Notes: generated from the letters alone by a model not told the origin. Counted from the stretch's first letter, positions 18,412 to 27,061 are shown. The stretch is 64,000 bases of DNA from an uncultured Desulfobacteraceae bacterium (GCA_913060875.1 CAJXSL010000004.1:124001-188000), one strand, 5' to 3'. Numbers and translations are program-made.

Positions 18412-19783
18412 AACCCACCTACTGGTCGTCGATGACGACATCGGCCACCTGACGACCCTGAAAACCCTTGTTCGCAGCTGGGGCTATCGTGTGACCGTGG
18501 CGGAAGACGGATCGGCTGCGGTCGATGAAGTCAAGACCCAGCCCTTCGACCTGATTCTCATGGATGTCCGCATGACACAGATGGACGGGATCGCGGCGCT
18601 CAAGCGGATTAAGGCCCACAATCCCGCCATCCCCGTCCTGATCATGACGGCATATTCATCCGTTCAGACAGCGGTGGACGCCCTGAAAACCGGGGCCTAT
18701 GATTATCTCACCAAACCCCTGGATTTCGACACGCTTCGTCTTACCGTTGAGCGGGCCATGGAGCACACCCGGCTGAAAAATGAAAACCGCCGGCTCAAGC
18801 AAAAACTTCGGGAGGAATTCGACTGGCAGAACATCATCGGCAGCAGCCCGCCCATGCGCGCCCTTATCGATATGGTGGCCATGGTGGCGCCGTCCGAAGC
18901 AACGGTTCTGATTACCGGTGAAAGCGGGACCGGGAAAGAACTGATTGCCCGCTCCATTCACTTCAACAGCCCCCGCCGATCCAAACCGTTTGTGGTGGTC
19001 AACTGCGCAGCCCTGGCGGACACCCTCCTGGAATCCGAGCTTTTCGGCCACGAAAAAGGCGCTTTTACCGGAGCGGACAAACGCCGGGAGGGGCGTTTCC
19101 GCCAGGCCGATGGGGGCACCTTGTTTCTCGACGAAATCGGCGAGACGTCACCCGCCATGCAGGCCAAACTTCTGCGTGTGATCCAGGAGCGCGAATTGCA
19201 GCGGGTCGGCGGCGACGAAACCCTGCACGTCGATGTGCGCATCCTGGCCGCCACCAACCGGGATCTGTCCGGGGAAGTCAAGCAGGGAAAATTTCGGGAA
19301 GACCTTTTCTACCGGTTGAACGTCGTGACCGTGGACATGCCGCCCCTCAGGGCCCGCCACGCGGATATCCCGTTGCTGGCCCAGCATTTCATGAAACAAT
19401 TTGCTTCACGCAACCGGAAAGAGATCAAGGGCTTCACCCCTCGGGCCATGGACCTTTTGATCAGGCACGACTGGCCGGGCAATGTACGCGAACTGGAGAA
19501 TGCCGTCGAACGGGCCGTGATCCTGATCACCGGCGACTATATCACTGAACGCGAACTGCCGTTGAGCATATCGCCCGACCGCGACAGCGCTTCGTCCGAA
19601 CCAGCGGTGACCGGAGATAGGATGCTCGCCCTGGATGGCATGCAGTCGCTGGAGTCCATCGAAAAAAAAGCGATTAAGGCCACGCTTGCGGAAACCGGCG
19701 GCAACAAGAGTGAAACCGCCCGCCGGTTGGGAATCAACCGCAAAACGCTGCATCTCAAACTGAAGCGCTATGGGCTGGCCTGA
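18401..19783 (+). CDS. zraR: Sigma-54-dependent response regulator, ZraR-like
   Basis: 460 residues starting at a GTG (GAGG six bases upstream) that overlaps the kinase stop. Receiver domain 1-120 with Asp in LILMDVRMTQMDG and Lys in DYLTKPLDFD; AAA+ domain 135-370 with Walker A GESGTGKE, the sigma-54-contacting loop [12 protein letters not shown], Walker B GGTLFLDEIGE and the arginine-finger region; C-terminal Fis-type helix-turn-helix GGNKSETARRLGINRKTLHLKLK. It should activate -24/-12 promoters when phosphorylated by the adjacent kinase; the GGGTAAAAATGCCCC boxes at 16483, 16526, 20581 and 20623 are its likely sites, and the zraP-like gene at 19920 has a sigma-54 promoter. Confidence 0.93.
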   Translation: MPNKTHLLVVDDDIGHLTTLKTLVRSWGYRVTVAEDGSAAVDEVKTQPFDLILMDVRMTQMDGIAALKRIKAHNPAIPVLIMTAYSSVQTAVDALKTGAYDYLTKPLDFDTLRLTVERAMEHTRLKNENRRLKQKLREEFDWQNIIGSSPPMRALIDMVAMVAPSEATVLITGESGTGKELIARSIHFNSPRRSKPFVVVNCAALADTLLESELFGHEKGAFTGADKRREGRFRQADGGTLFLDEIGETSPAMQAKLLRVIQERELQRVGGDETLHVDVRILAATNRDLSGEVKQGKFREDLFYRLNVVTVDMPPLRARHADIPLLAQHFMKQFASRNRKEIKGFTPRAMDLLIRHDWPGNVRELENAVERAVILITGDYITERELPLSISPDRDSASSEPAVTGDRMLALDGMQSLESIEKKAIKATLAETGGNKSETARRLGINRKTLHLKLKRYGLA

Positions 19784-19810
19784 AGCGTGAAGTCTCCGAC
19801 GGCCTGCTGT

Positions 19811-19905
19811 TAACCCGAACATTTCATGAAATTTTTTCTACACAATGAATTTTGGAAAGCGCATGGCATTTTTCGGCCATGCGCCTTTGCGATGATATTC
19901 GGGTT
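19811..19905. repeat. Dispersed repeat R1, copy C
   Basis: Begins TAACCCGAACATTTCATGAA and ends GATATTCGGGTT, so TAACCCGAA and its complement frame the element. Its middle contains a separate terminator hairpin. Confidence 0.75.
19855..19888. terminator. Bidirectional terminator inside R1 copy C
   Basis: AAAGCGCATGGC pairs with GCCATGCGCCTTT (9-bp perfect core, 19859-19867 with 19876-19884) between the convergent zraR and zraP genes; short A/T runs flank both sides. Confidence 0.6.
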
Positions 19906-19919
19906 GAACCCGGCTGGGC

Positions 19920-20402
19920 TTACCAGCAGCGGGCGCCACCACCAGCTCCGGGGCAGTTCCCGTAGCCGGGCCCCTTTCCGCCCCTTCCGTAACGGCCACG
20001 CCCGGCCTCCGGGTTGATCTTGCGCATGGCCATCATATGGTCGATACGCTTTTCGTCCAATTGCGCTTCCAGTTGGGACAATGCTTTTTGCAAACCTTTC
20101 GCCTTGGCGGCATCCGGGGTTTCCTTGGCCAGTTCCCGACGCAAGTCCAGATCTTTCTGGTAAATTTCCTGGCGGAGATCGGCCGTGTCGTCAAAAAACG
20201 CCTGGCGCTGGGATTCCATTTGTTTGGTTTGTTCGGGACTCAGGGTGGCCGCACCGTAGCCGCCGCCCCAGCGCCCGCCGGGTCCCCCGCAGCCACCGTA
20301 GCCACTGCCGCGGCCCCAACCGGCAAAGGCATTGGCACCGTATCCCAGAATGAACACAACCGCTGCCACGACGATTCCATTGATCAGTGTTTGCTTCTTC
20401 AT
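19920..20402 (-). CDS. zraP: ZraP/Spy-CpxP-type periplasmic metal-stress protein
   Basis: 160 residues: signal peptide MKKQTLINGIVVAAVVFILG then a Gly/Trp-rich stretch, a helical heavy-metal-resistance core (LSPEQTKQMESQRQAFFDD, LDLRRELAKETPDAAKAKGLQ, KRIDHMMAMRKINPEAG) and a Gly/Arg/Cys-rich tail ending GGGARCW that may bind metal. ZraP is a zinc-responsive periplasmic chaperone; the core helices with LTPEQ-like opening and the (H/K)-rich HMMAMRKI segment fit this family. Start 20402 is backed by GGAGG. A -24/-12 promoter and two operator boxes lie upstream, so it is the likely main target of the adjacent ZraSR-like pair. Confidence 0.88.
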   Translation of the reverse strand: MKKQTLINGIVVAAVVFILGYGANAFAGWGRGSGYGGCGGPGGRWGGGYGAATLSPEQTKQMESQRQAFFDDTADLRQEIYQKDLDLRRELAKETPDAAKAKGLQKALSQLEAQLDEKRIDHMMAMRKINPEAGRGRYGRGGKGPGYGNCPGAGGGARCW

Positions 20403-20456
20403 GCTATCCTCCGTTGTAGGGTTAATAAATTTCGCATCATCTTGCGACCCTACACA

Positions 20457-20474
20457 TTTCAAGTGCTGTGCCAA
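20457..20474 (-). promoter_or_regulatory. Sigma-54 (-24/-12) promoter of zraP
   Basis: On the minus strand TTGGCACAGCACTTGAAA fits TGGCAC-N5-TTGC with GA in place of GC at -12. It lies 55 bases upstream of the zraP start. Confidence 0.65.
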
Positions 20475-20580
20475 CCGTCTTGAAAATTCGCCAAAAACAT
20501 ATAACGCTTTGTTAATTCAGCTAAATTTAGGTCCCCAACCGTCAAACCCGACAACCGGCAACGGTTTTAGCAACACCGAT

Positions 20581-20595
20581 GGGGTATTTTGCCCC
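20581..20595. promoter_or_regulatory. ZraR-like operator box (palindromic)
   Basis: GGGGTATTTTGCCCC, about 110 bases upstream of the zraP -24/-12 promoter, the usual distance for a sigma-54 enhancer site. Confidence 0.6.
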
Positions 20596-20622
20596 ACATA
20601 TAGCGGTATTCCAACCCCACAC

Positions 20623-20637
20623 GGTGCATTTTTACCC
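20623..20637. promoter_or_regulatory. ZraR-like operator box
   Basis: GGTGCATTTTTACCC, 42 bases from the previous box centre to centre (four helical turns), matching the 43-base spacing of the pair at 16483 and 16526. Confidence 0.55.
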
Positions 20638-20747
20638 ATCGCACTCCCTATTGCGGATATTTATGAATACCATTCATCCTTTGGCTCATATTCAAAATGT
20701 TACATTTTTTTCAGATAGATATTGTCACTGATCTTCTCTTCATCGCC

Positions 20748-20777
20748 TTGACACTGGACTGGCGATTGTGCCATATT
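20748..20777 (+). promoter_or_regulatory. Sigma-70 promoter of the metF operon
   Basis: A perfect TTGACA (20748-20753) and CATATT (20772-20777, four of six) with 18-base spacing, about 110 bases before metF. Confidence 0.45.
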
Positions 20778-20889
20778 CGCGAAATTCTAAATGGCAGCGA
20801 TAGAGAAATGTAATGACCGCGAATGCCTTGAAAACCACAAACACTGTCGAGGAATCTACCGGATCGCACTGGCAACAGAGGACAAATCT

Positions 20890-21810
20890 ATGAGCGAAAG
20901 CAATCTTGCCAAAATTCTCAAAGCAGGGCACTTCGCCTTTACCGGCGAACTGGGGCCCCCGCGAGGCGCAAATGTCGAACATGTCCGCGAGAAAGCCGCT
21001 CCACTCAAAGGAATGGTGGATTCGGTCAATATCACCGACAACCAGACCGCAATGGTGCGCATGTCCAGTTGGGCCGCCGCGCTGATTGCCATCCAGGAGG
21101 GCCTGGAGCCCAACTACCAGATGGTCTGCCGTGACCGGAACCGCCTGGCCATGCAGGCCGACATCCTCGGCGCCTATGCCCACGGCATCCGCAACATGCT
21201 CTGCCTTTCCGGCGACCACCAGCAATTCGGCGATCATCCGAATGCCAAGGGCGTGTATGACATCGATTCGATTCAGTTGATCGGTATGACCAAACGCATG
21301 CGCGACGAAGGGCTTTTCCTGAGCGGCGCCAAGATGGACGGGTCCCCCCAGATGTTCATCGGCGCGGCCGCCAACCCCTTTGCAGAGCCCTTCGAATGGC
21401 GCGTCCACCGCCTGGCCAAGAAGATCGAAGCCGGGGCGGATTTCATCCAGACCCAGTGCATCTATAATATGGACAAAATGCGCGAGTGGGTACGGCAGGC
21501 CAACGACATGGGGCTGACTGAAAAAACCTATATCCTGGCCGGCGTAACCCCCATGAAGAGCCTCGGTATGGCCCGCTACATGAAGAGCAAGGTGCCGGGT
21601 ATGGATGTACCCGATGAGGTCATCAAACGGCTTCAGGGCGTCGACAAGAAAAAACAAGCCGACGAAGGCATCAAGATGGCCTGCGAACAGATCGAAGAAT
21701 TCAAGGAAATGAAAGGCGTGGCCGGTATCCACCTCATGGCCATCGAATGGGAGCACAAGGTTCCGGAAATTGCGGAACGGGCCGGTGTCCTCCCCCGGCC
21801 GGAGGTATAA
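20890..21810 (+). CDS. metF: Methylenetetrahydrofolate reductase, MetF
   Basis: 306 residues, a complete flavoprotein TIM barrel. The catalytic glutamate region is FTGELGPPRG at about residue 18, followed by DSVNITDNQTAMVRMS, the folate/FAD strands MVCRDRNRLAMQADILGAY and GIRNMLCLSGDHQ, and the substrate-pocket Gln/Tyr region ADFIQTQCIYNMDKM. It interconverts 5,10-methylene- and 5-methyl-tetrahydrofolate in the methyl branch of the Wood-Ljungdahl pathway. The start at 20890 has GAGGA eight bases upstream. It is first in an operon ending in metV, with three membrane/redox genes in between, which suggests the electron donor or acceptor is not NAD(P)H but the membrane complex; that is inference. 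Confidence 0.95.
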   Translation: MSESNLAKILKAGHFAFTGELGPPRGANVEHVREKAAPLKGMVDSVNITDNQTAMVRMSSWAAALIAIQEGLEPNYQMVCRDRNRLAMQADILGAYAHGIRNMLCLSGDHQQFGDHPNAKGVYDIDSIQLIGMTKRMRDEGLFLSGAKMDGSPQMFIGAAANPFAEPFEWRVHRLAKKIEAGADFIQTQCIYNMDKMREWVRQANDMGLTEKTYILAGVTPMKSLGMARYMKSKVPGMDVPDEVIKRLQGVDKKKQADEGIKMACEQIEEFKEMKGVAGIHLMAIEWEHKVPEIAERAGVLPRPEV

Positions 21811-21899
21811 CCGACAGCGCACCGCACCGGCGCCCGGTGCGCCACAGTGTGCGCACTTCATTGCCCGTTCTTGAGGGCGGAATGTTTGGGGAGATGTCC

Positions 21900-22577
21900 A
21901 TGTACGATTTTATCAGGGGTCCACTGGTGTGGATCGCTTTCCTGGTTTTCATCCTCGGCACCATTTACCAGGTGGTCCGATTCTATCGCTTGAGCCGACC
22001 CAAAGAACGCTACCAGGTGCGCGTACCGTTCGGCAAACCGCCCAAAGAACCTGACGAGTCGCCCGCCGAGCCTGAGCTTACCTGGTGGCAGTGCGTGAAG
22101 TTGAGCGTAGTGGGCGTCAACCCGGTGATGGTCTCCGTTACAACGGTGTTCCACCTGGCCCTGGTGCTGACGCCGCTTTTCGTTCTGGGGCACAACGTCC
22201 TGCTGGACCTGGCCTGGCACGCGAGTCTGCCCAGCCTGCCGGAAGCGGTGGCCGATGGTCTCACTATGATTGTCATTGCCGGCGGAATTTTCTTCCTGCT
22301 GCGCCGGATCTTTGTGGACCGCGTGCGCGCCATCTCAACGGCCTATGATTATGTGGTGCTGCTCATTGCAACGGCGCCATTTATCACCGGGTTTCTGGCC
22401 TACCATCATCTTTTCGATTATGACACGGTCATCCTCCTGCATATGCTGGCCGGCGAAATCATGTTGATGGCCGTACCGTTCACCAAACTGGTCCACATGC
22501 CCTATTTTTTCATCAACCGGTTCGTGCTGGTACACGAAAACACTCTGGGTACCGGCGGAAGCCGTATCTGGCGCTAA
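21900..22577 (+). CDS. NarI/TmcC-like membrane subunit
   Basis: 225 residues with five or six hydrophobic segments (about 9-27, 75-100, 120-140, 155-170, 175-195). Histidines within the membrane parts (TTVFHLALVLTPLFVLGH, AYHHLF, LLHMLAGEIM, KLVHM) are candidates for two b-type hemes, as in NarI, DsrM and TmcC. Such subunits pass electrons between the quinone pool or periplasmic cytochromes and cytoplasmic Fe-S proteins. The ATG at 21900 has GGGGAG six bases upstream; in-frame ATGs at 21882 and 21894 are alternatives. It follows metF by 89 bases and precedes an Fe-S protein and a tetraheme cytochrome, reproducing much of a Tmc/Qmo-type complex between metF and metV. Confidence 0.82.
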   Translation: MYDFIRGPLVWIAFLVFILGTIYQVVRFYRLSRPKERYQVRVPFGKPPKEPDESPAEPELTWWQCVKLSVVGVNPVMVSVTTVFHLALVLTPLFVLGHNVLLDLAWHASLPSLPEAVADGLTMIVIAGGIFFLLRRIFVDRVRAISTAYDYVVLLIATAPFITGFLAYHHLFDYDTVILLHMLAGEIMLMAVPFTKLVHMPYFFINRFVLVHENTLGTGGSRIWR

Positions 22578-22602
22578 GCGCCGCCATCCAGCGGAGACAG
22601 GA

Positions 22603-23001
22603 ATGAGCTCGAACAGTCAAGCGCCCATCAATCATGAAGAAGTCCGGCAAATGCTGGATCACCATCAGGACAAAATGAAAACGGCCCTGCGGGTCTGTGC
22701 CCATTGCAGCCTGTGCGCCGACAGCTGTTTTCTGTATCACGTCCATGACAAAGATCCCCGTTACATGCCGTCCCACAAGGTCATCAATTCTCTGGGGAAA
22801 CTCTATAAGAAAAAGGGCAAGATCGACCGGGCCGGTTTCGAGGAAATCAGCGAAATCGTCTGGCGACGATGCGTTCTGTGCACCCGATGCTATTGCCCCC
22901 TGGGCATCGACATCCCGGAAATGATCGCCTTTGCCCGCAGCATCTGCCGCTCCCAGGATGTATACTTCCAGTGGAGCGACCTTGAGCAGCCGGCCGAGTA
23001 G
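22603..23001 (+). CDS. Small cytoplasmic Fe-S protein, HdrC-like
   Basis: 132 residues without a membrane segment. It carries CAHCSLCADSC at about residue 32, a regular C-x2-C-x2-C-x3-C [4Fe-4S] motif, and CVLCTRCYCP at about residue 88, where the last cysteine is two residues closer than the usual C-x2-C-x2-C-x3-CP. The following PLGIDIPEMI is typical of HdrC/GlpC-type proteins. The shortened motif suggests an altered or missing second cluster. GGAG lies six bases before the start. Between a NarI-like subunit and a periplasmic cytochrome it is the natural cytoplasmic electron link to MetF/MetV; that link is inferred from gene order. Confidence 0.85.
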   Translation: MSSNSQAPINHEEVRQMLDHHQDKMKTALRVCAHCSLCADSCFLYHVHDKDPRYMPSHKVINSLGKLYKKKGKIDRAGFEEISEIVWRRCVLCTRCYCPLGIDIPEMIAFARSICRSQDVYFQWSDLEQPAE

Positions 23002-23064
23002 GCACCTGTTGCCCCCCGGCTCCGGAACGCCATTGAAGTTGATCAGAAAGGTACTGCGACGGAA

Positions 23065-23478
23065 ATGATTTCAAACAAACGACCCATGGTATTGGCAACG
23101 GCCATTTGTCTGGCCTTTATCGGATTAGGCCTGTCAACCATCTCTTTCGCCCAGGACGAAGAAATGCGCCTGAACACGGGCGAAGACATCACGGTTCAGC
23201 GGACAGCGGTCCCATTTTCCCACGATTTGCACATGGGGCTCTATGAATGCCTGGATTGCCATCACGACTACAAGGACGGCGCCAACGTCCTGGACGAGGA
23301 TACGCTCGAAGAAGGCAACCCCGATGTCCGCTGCGCCACCTGCCATAATGACCAGGCCGACCTGGATCGACAAAAAGCGTATCACCGCCAGTGCATGGGG
23401 TGTCATATCGATACACGCAAAGCCGGCGAAGCTTCCGGCCCTGAAATGTGCGGGGCCTGCCATTTACCGGAAGATTGA
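23065..23478 (+). CDS. Periplasmic tetraheme cytochrome c (class III/TmcA-like)
   Basis: 137 residues with signal peptide (VLATAICLAFIGLGLSTISFA, cleavage before QDE) and four CxxCH heme sites: CLDCH, CATCH, CMGCH and CGACH. Upstream histidines FSHDLH, HHDY and YHRQ are candidates for the distal ligands, as in cytochromes c3. The acidic composition and the position next to a NarI-like subunit recall TmcA of the Tmc complex of sulfate reducers. It would exchange electrons with periplasmic hydrogenases or formate dehydrogenases. The ribosome site is weak. It lies 63 bases behind the Fe-S protein and 37 bases before metV. Confidence 0.92.
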   Translation: MISNKRPMVLATAICLAFIGLGLSTISFAQDEEMRLNTGEDITVQRTAVPFSHDLHMGLYECLDCHHDYKDGANVLDEDTLEEGNPDVRCATCHNDQADLDRQKAYHRQCMGCHIDTRKAGEASGPEMCGACHLPED

Positions 23479-23515
23479 GCGAACATTCGTAATTCATCCA
23501 CCTTGGAGGTCGCAA

Positions 23516-24190
23516 GTGGTTAAAGCCAAGAGAAAACCCCTGGAAGAAATCAAGCAGGCGATTCAAGACTATACCCGCGTTCTGAACATCGGCTGCGGCG
23601 GCTGTGTATCCGTCTGCCTGGCCGGCGGCCAAAAAGAAGTCAATCTCCTGAATGCCAAACTGAACCTCGTGTTGAAAAATGACAACAAGGCCACCCGCGT
23701 AGACGGATTCACCGTCGAGCGCCAGTGCAACGAAGCCTTTCTGGTGGCGTTGGATGCCCGCGTGGCGCGCTACGACTGCCTCATGTCCATGGCCTGTGGC
23801 GCGGGCGTGCAGCTTCTGGCCGAACGCTACCCGGACAAACCGGTCTTCCCGGCGGTCAATACCATCGCCATCGGGGTCGATCGTGAAATCGGGGTTTCCG
23901 AAGAACGCTGCCGGGCCTGCGGCGAGTGTGTTCTGGGCTACACGGCCGGCATCTGCCCCATCACACGCTGCGCCAAGGGTCTATTCAACGGCCCCTGCGG
24001 CGGCACCAACAACGGCAATTGCGAAGTCAGCAACGATATCCCCTGTGCCTGGCAGGATATCTACAACCGTCTGAAAGCCCAAAACCGTTTGGACGACATC
24101 AAAAAAATCAAGCCGGCCATGCAATGGCAGAACCAGACCCGCCGGATGATCGTTCAGGACGAATACGCCGCCCGCTACAAGGACAAATAG
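23516..24190 (+). CDS. metV: MetV, zinc/Fe-S partner of methylene-THF reductase
   Basis: 224 residues starting at GTG (TTGGAGGT six bases upstream). The N-terminal part has NIGCGGCVSVCLAGGQKEV and CLMSMACGAGVQLLAERYP; the C-terminal part has the MTHFR-C signature CRACGECVLGYTAGICPITRC followed by GLFNGPCGGTNNGNCEV. MetV binds zinc and Fe-S and forms the MetFV core of acetogens, where it passes electrons to the MetF flavin. Here metF and metV are separated by three electron-transfer genes rather than adjacent or joined to hdrABC. A bidirectional terminator follows. Confidence 0.92.
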   Translation: MVKAKRKPLEEIKQAIQDYTRVLNIGCGGCVSVCLAGGQKEVNLLNAKLNLVLKNDNKATRVDGFTVERQCNEAFLVALDARVARYDCLMSMACGAGVQLLAERYPDKPVFPAVNTIAIGVDREIGVSEERCRACGECVLGYTAGICPITRCAKGLFNGPCGGTNNGNCEVSNDIPCAWQDIYNRLKAQNRLDDIKKIKPAMQWQNQTRRMIVQDEYAARYKDK

Positions 24191-24226
24191 CCCCAATCCT
24201 AATAGCGCCGCATCGATTCCAACAAG

Positions 24227-24260
24227 AAAGCCCCCGCCCTTTGACAGGCCGGGGGCTTTT
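24227..24260. terminator. Bidirectional terminator between metV and fdhA
   Basis: AAAGCCCCCG (24227-24236) pairs with CGGGGGCTTT (24250-24259), with T/A runs on both sides, between the convergent metV and formate dehydrogenase genes. Confidence 0.85.
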
Positions 24261-24292
24261 CAGTTGAATCGCGGGCGGGAAACGATGACGGT

Positions 24293-27061
24293 TCAGGATC
24301 CGGGCATCAGCTTCACCGCACACACCTTGTATTCGGGAATGCCGGATACGGGATCCAGGGCCGCATTGGTCAGCTTGTTGGCGGCCCCCTGGGCATAATG
24401 GAAGGGGATGAAAACCGTTCCGGTGACGGCCTTGCGGGACACCTTCACCTGGGCATCGATCTGTCCCCGGCGGGATGCAATGCTGATGCGATCGCCATCG
24501 GCCACACCATAGGTGGCCGCATCCTGGGGCGAAATTTCCACGAAGCTTTCCGGCGCCCGCTCCATCAGGTCCTTCGACCGCATGGTCATTGTGCCGGTAT
24601 GGTAGTGGTACAGGATACGCCCGGTGGTGAGGTACAGCGGGTAGTCCTGGTCCGTCACCTCGGCCGGCGGCTGCCACTCGATGGCGTGGAACAGCCCCTT
24701 GCCCCGGGTAAACTGGGCGCTGTGCAGGACGGGCGTTCCGGGGTGCTCCTCGTTCAGGCAGGGCCAATGCAACCCCTCCCGGTCGATGCGCTGGTAGGTA
24801 ATCCCGGCGTAGCTCGGCGTCACCTGGCGGATTTCCTCGAAAATGGCCTCGCTGTCGGCATAGTCCATGGGATACCCCAGGCGGTCGGACAGTTCGGTCA
24901 AGATTTTCCAGTCGTCCCAGGCCTCCCCCGGGGCCTCCACGGCCCTGCGAACCCGCTGGACACGCCGCTCGGTATTGGAGAAGGTGCCGTCCTTTTCGGC
25001 AAAACACCGGCTGGGCAGCACCACGTCGGCCATGCGGGCGGTTTCGGTCATGAAAAGGTCCTGGACCACCATCAGCTCGAGGTGTCCCAGGCAGTCTTCG
25101 GCATGGTTGAGATCCGGATCGGACACCAACGGGTTTTCCCCGATGACGTAGAGGGCTTTCAAACGCCCGTCATGGGCGGCCGGGATCATCTCGGTGGCTT
25201 TCATGCCGATGCTGGTGGACAATCCGTCCAGGCCCCAGGCCGCTCCCATTTTACGGCTGGCATCCTCGTTGTTCACCGGCTGGTAGGCCGTAAAGACGTT
25301 GGGCAGCCCCCCCATGTCGCAAGCGCCCTGGACGTTGTTCTGGCCCCGCAGGGGATTCACCCCGCCGCCCGGCATGCCGAGATTGCCGCAGAGCATGGAT
25401 AGGTTGGCCAGGGATTTGACATTGTCCGTACCGCAGGTGTGCTGGGTGATCCCCATGCAGTAAAGGATGCTGCCCACACCGGCCTGGGCATAGAGTCGGG
25501 CCGCTTCCACGAGTTGCTGGGCCGGGATGCCCGAAATTTCCTCCACATATTCCGGCGTATATTTGGCCACCATGGCCTTCAGCTCTTCGAAGCCCTCGGT
25601 GCGCTCGGCCACAAAGGCTTTGTCATGCAGGTCTTCCGCGATGATGACGTGCATCATCCCGTTGATCCAGGCCACATCCGTACCGAGATTGGGACGGAGG
25701 TAGTGATCGGCGAATTCCTTGATCTTGATGCGGCGGGGGTCCACCACGATGAGACGGGTCCGGCCGGAGGACACCGCCCGTTTGACGCCGGCGGAAATGA
25801 CCGGATGGTTCTCCGTTGTATTGGAGCCGGTGATGAGGATGACATCGGCTTTCTCGACACAGGCGATGGTATTCGTCATTGCCCCGCTACCGAATGCTGC
25901 GGCCAGACCGGCCACGGTGGAGCTATGTCAGAGACGGGCGCAATGGTCCACGTTGTTGGTCTTGAGCACCGCCCGGGCAAACTTCTGGGCCACGTAGTTT
26001 TCTTCGTTGCTGATACGGGCGGATGTCAGCACCCCGATGCTGTCCGGCCCGTGGGCTTCTTTGATGGCGGTCAGCTTGCCGGCAATGAAATCCAGGGCTT
26101 CATTCCACTCGACTTCCTGGAATTCGCCCTCCTTCTTAACAAGGGGCCGGGTCAACCGGTCCGGTGCGCCAACGAAATTGTAGCCGAAGCGCCCCTTGAC
26201 GCACAGGCTGCCATAGTTGGGCGCGACATCTTCCACCCCGGTCACTTTGACCACGCGATTGTCCCGGACGTGCAAATGAATCTGGCAGCCGACACCGCAG
26301 TAAGTGCAGGTGGTCCGCACACGCTCGGTTTCCCAGGGTCTGACCGCGTAGCGAACATTCTTTTCCACCAATGCGCCCACCGGGCAAACCTGGACACACT
26401 CGCCGCAGAAGACGCAGTCGGAATCCTTCAGCGGCTTGTCGCCGGCGGCAATGATTTTGGTTTCCGATCCCCGGAATCCGAAACTGATAGCCTTGTTGAC
26501 CTGGACCTCGTTGCAGGCCTGCACGCAGCGGCCGCATAAAATACAGCGGGAAAAATCCCGCACGATAAACGGGTTAACATCCTCCAGGGGATAGTTGACC
26601 ACCGTGCCGGGCAGACCCTCGCCGGTCACCTGGTAGCGGTAGGCCAGGTCCTGGAGCTGGCAATCCCCCCAGACCGGGCAGAGTTGATCGCTGCGGTCGT
26701 CTTCGGCCACGCCCAGCTGGAAGGCGGTCCAGTCCTGTTCGTCCGATCCCCGGGCGGCGCAATTGTGGTTCCCCGAAGCCAGGAGAAGCTTGATGATGGT
26801 TCGGCGGGCTTCCACCACTTTGGGCGATTCCGTCTGGATCACCATATTCTTGCCCGCCGGTGTGGCGCAGGCCGGCAACAGCGTCCGGGCCCCTTCCACT
26901 TCCACCACGCAGACACGGCAGGCGCCGGTGGGGGTCGTGCCTTTCAGATGGCACAAGGTGGGAATGTCGATGCTGTTGCGCCGGGCCACGTCGAGAATCG
27001 TTTCGCCCGGTTCAAAGGTGAATTCGTTCCCGTTCATCACCAACAGGTTCTGATCTGCCAT
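24293..27061 (-). CDS. fdhA: Selenocysteine formate dehydrogenase, NuoG/FdhA-type catalytic subunit
   Basis: 922 residues when the in-frame TGA at 25930-25928 is read as selenocysteine (Sec378, context CARL-U-HSSTVAGLAAAFG). Order: N-terminal [2Fe-2S] domain with C37, C48, C51 and C65; a His/Cys [4Fe-4S] segment (HNCAARG ... CPVWGDC); two ferredoxin clusters CILCGRCVQAC (about 174) and CVFCGECVQVC (about 218); the molybdopterin-enzyme cluster CTYCGVGC at about 253; then the bis-MGD domains (GSNTTENHP, YCMGITQHTCGTDNV, GGVNPLRGQNNVQGACDMG). It reduces CO2 or oxidises formate in the cytoplasm with Mo or W. The start has GGGGAAAACC upstream. No diaphorase subunit (FdhB/NuoF) is adjacent. With convergent metF-metV it suggests the methyl branch of CO2 fixation or acetate oxidation. 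Confidence 0.95.
25892..25930 (-). promoter_or_regulatory. SECIS element for selenocysteine insertion
   Basis: In the mRNA the UGA is followed after exactly 18 bases by GGUCU in the loop of a GGCC/GGCC stem (GGCCGGUCUGGCC), the same loop sequence and distance as in E. coli fdhF as I recall it. This decides that the UGA is a Sec codon, not a stop. Confidence 0.9.

Noticed and set aside
16567-18441. 624-residue minus-strand open frame over the sensor kinase
   Set aside because: The plus strand carries all histidine-kinase motifs; the antisense frame has none of any family.
25928-25930. In-frame TGA interpreted as a nonsense mutation or as a gene boundary in fdhA
   Set aside because: The flanking protein is continuous, the position matches the Sec/Cys active site and a SECIS stem-loop follows at the correct distance.
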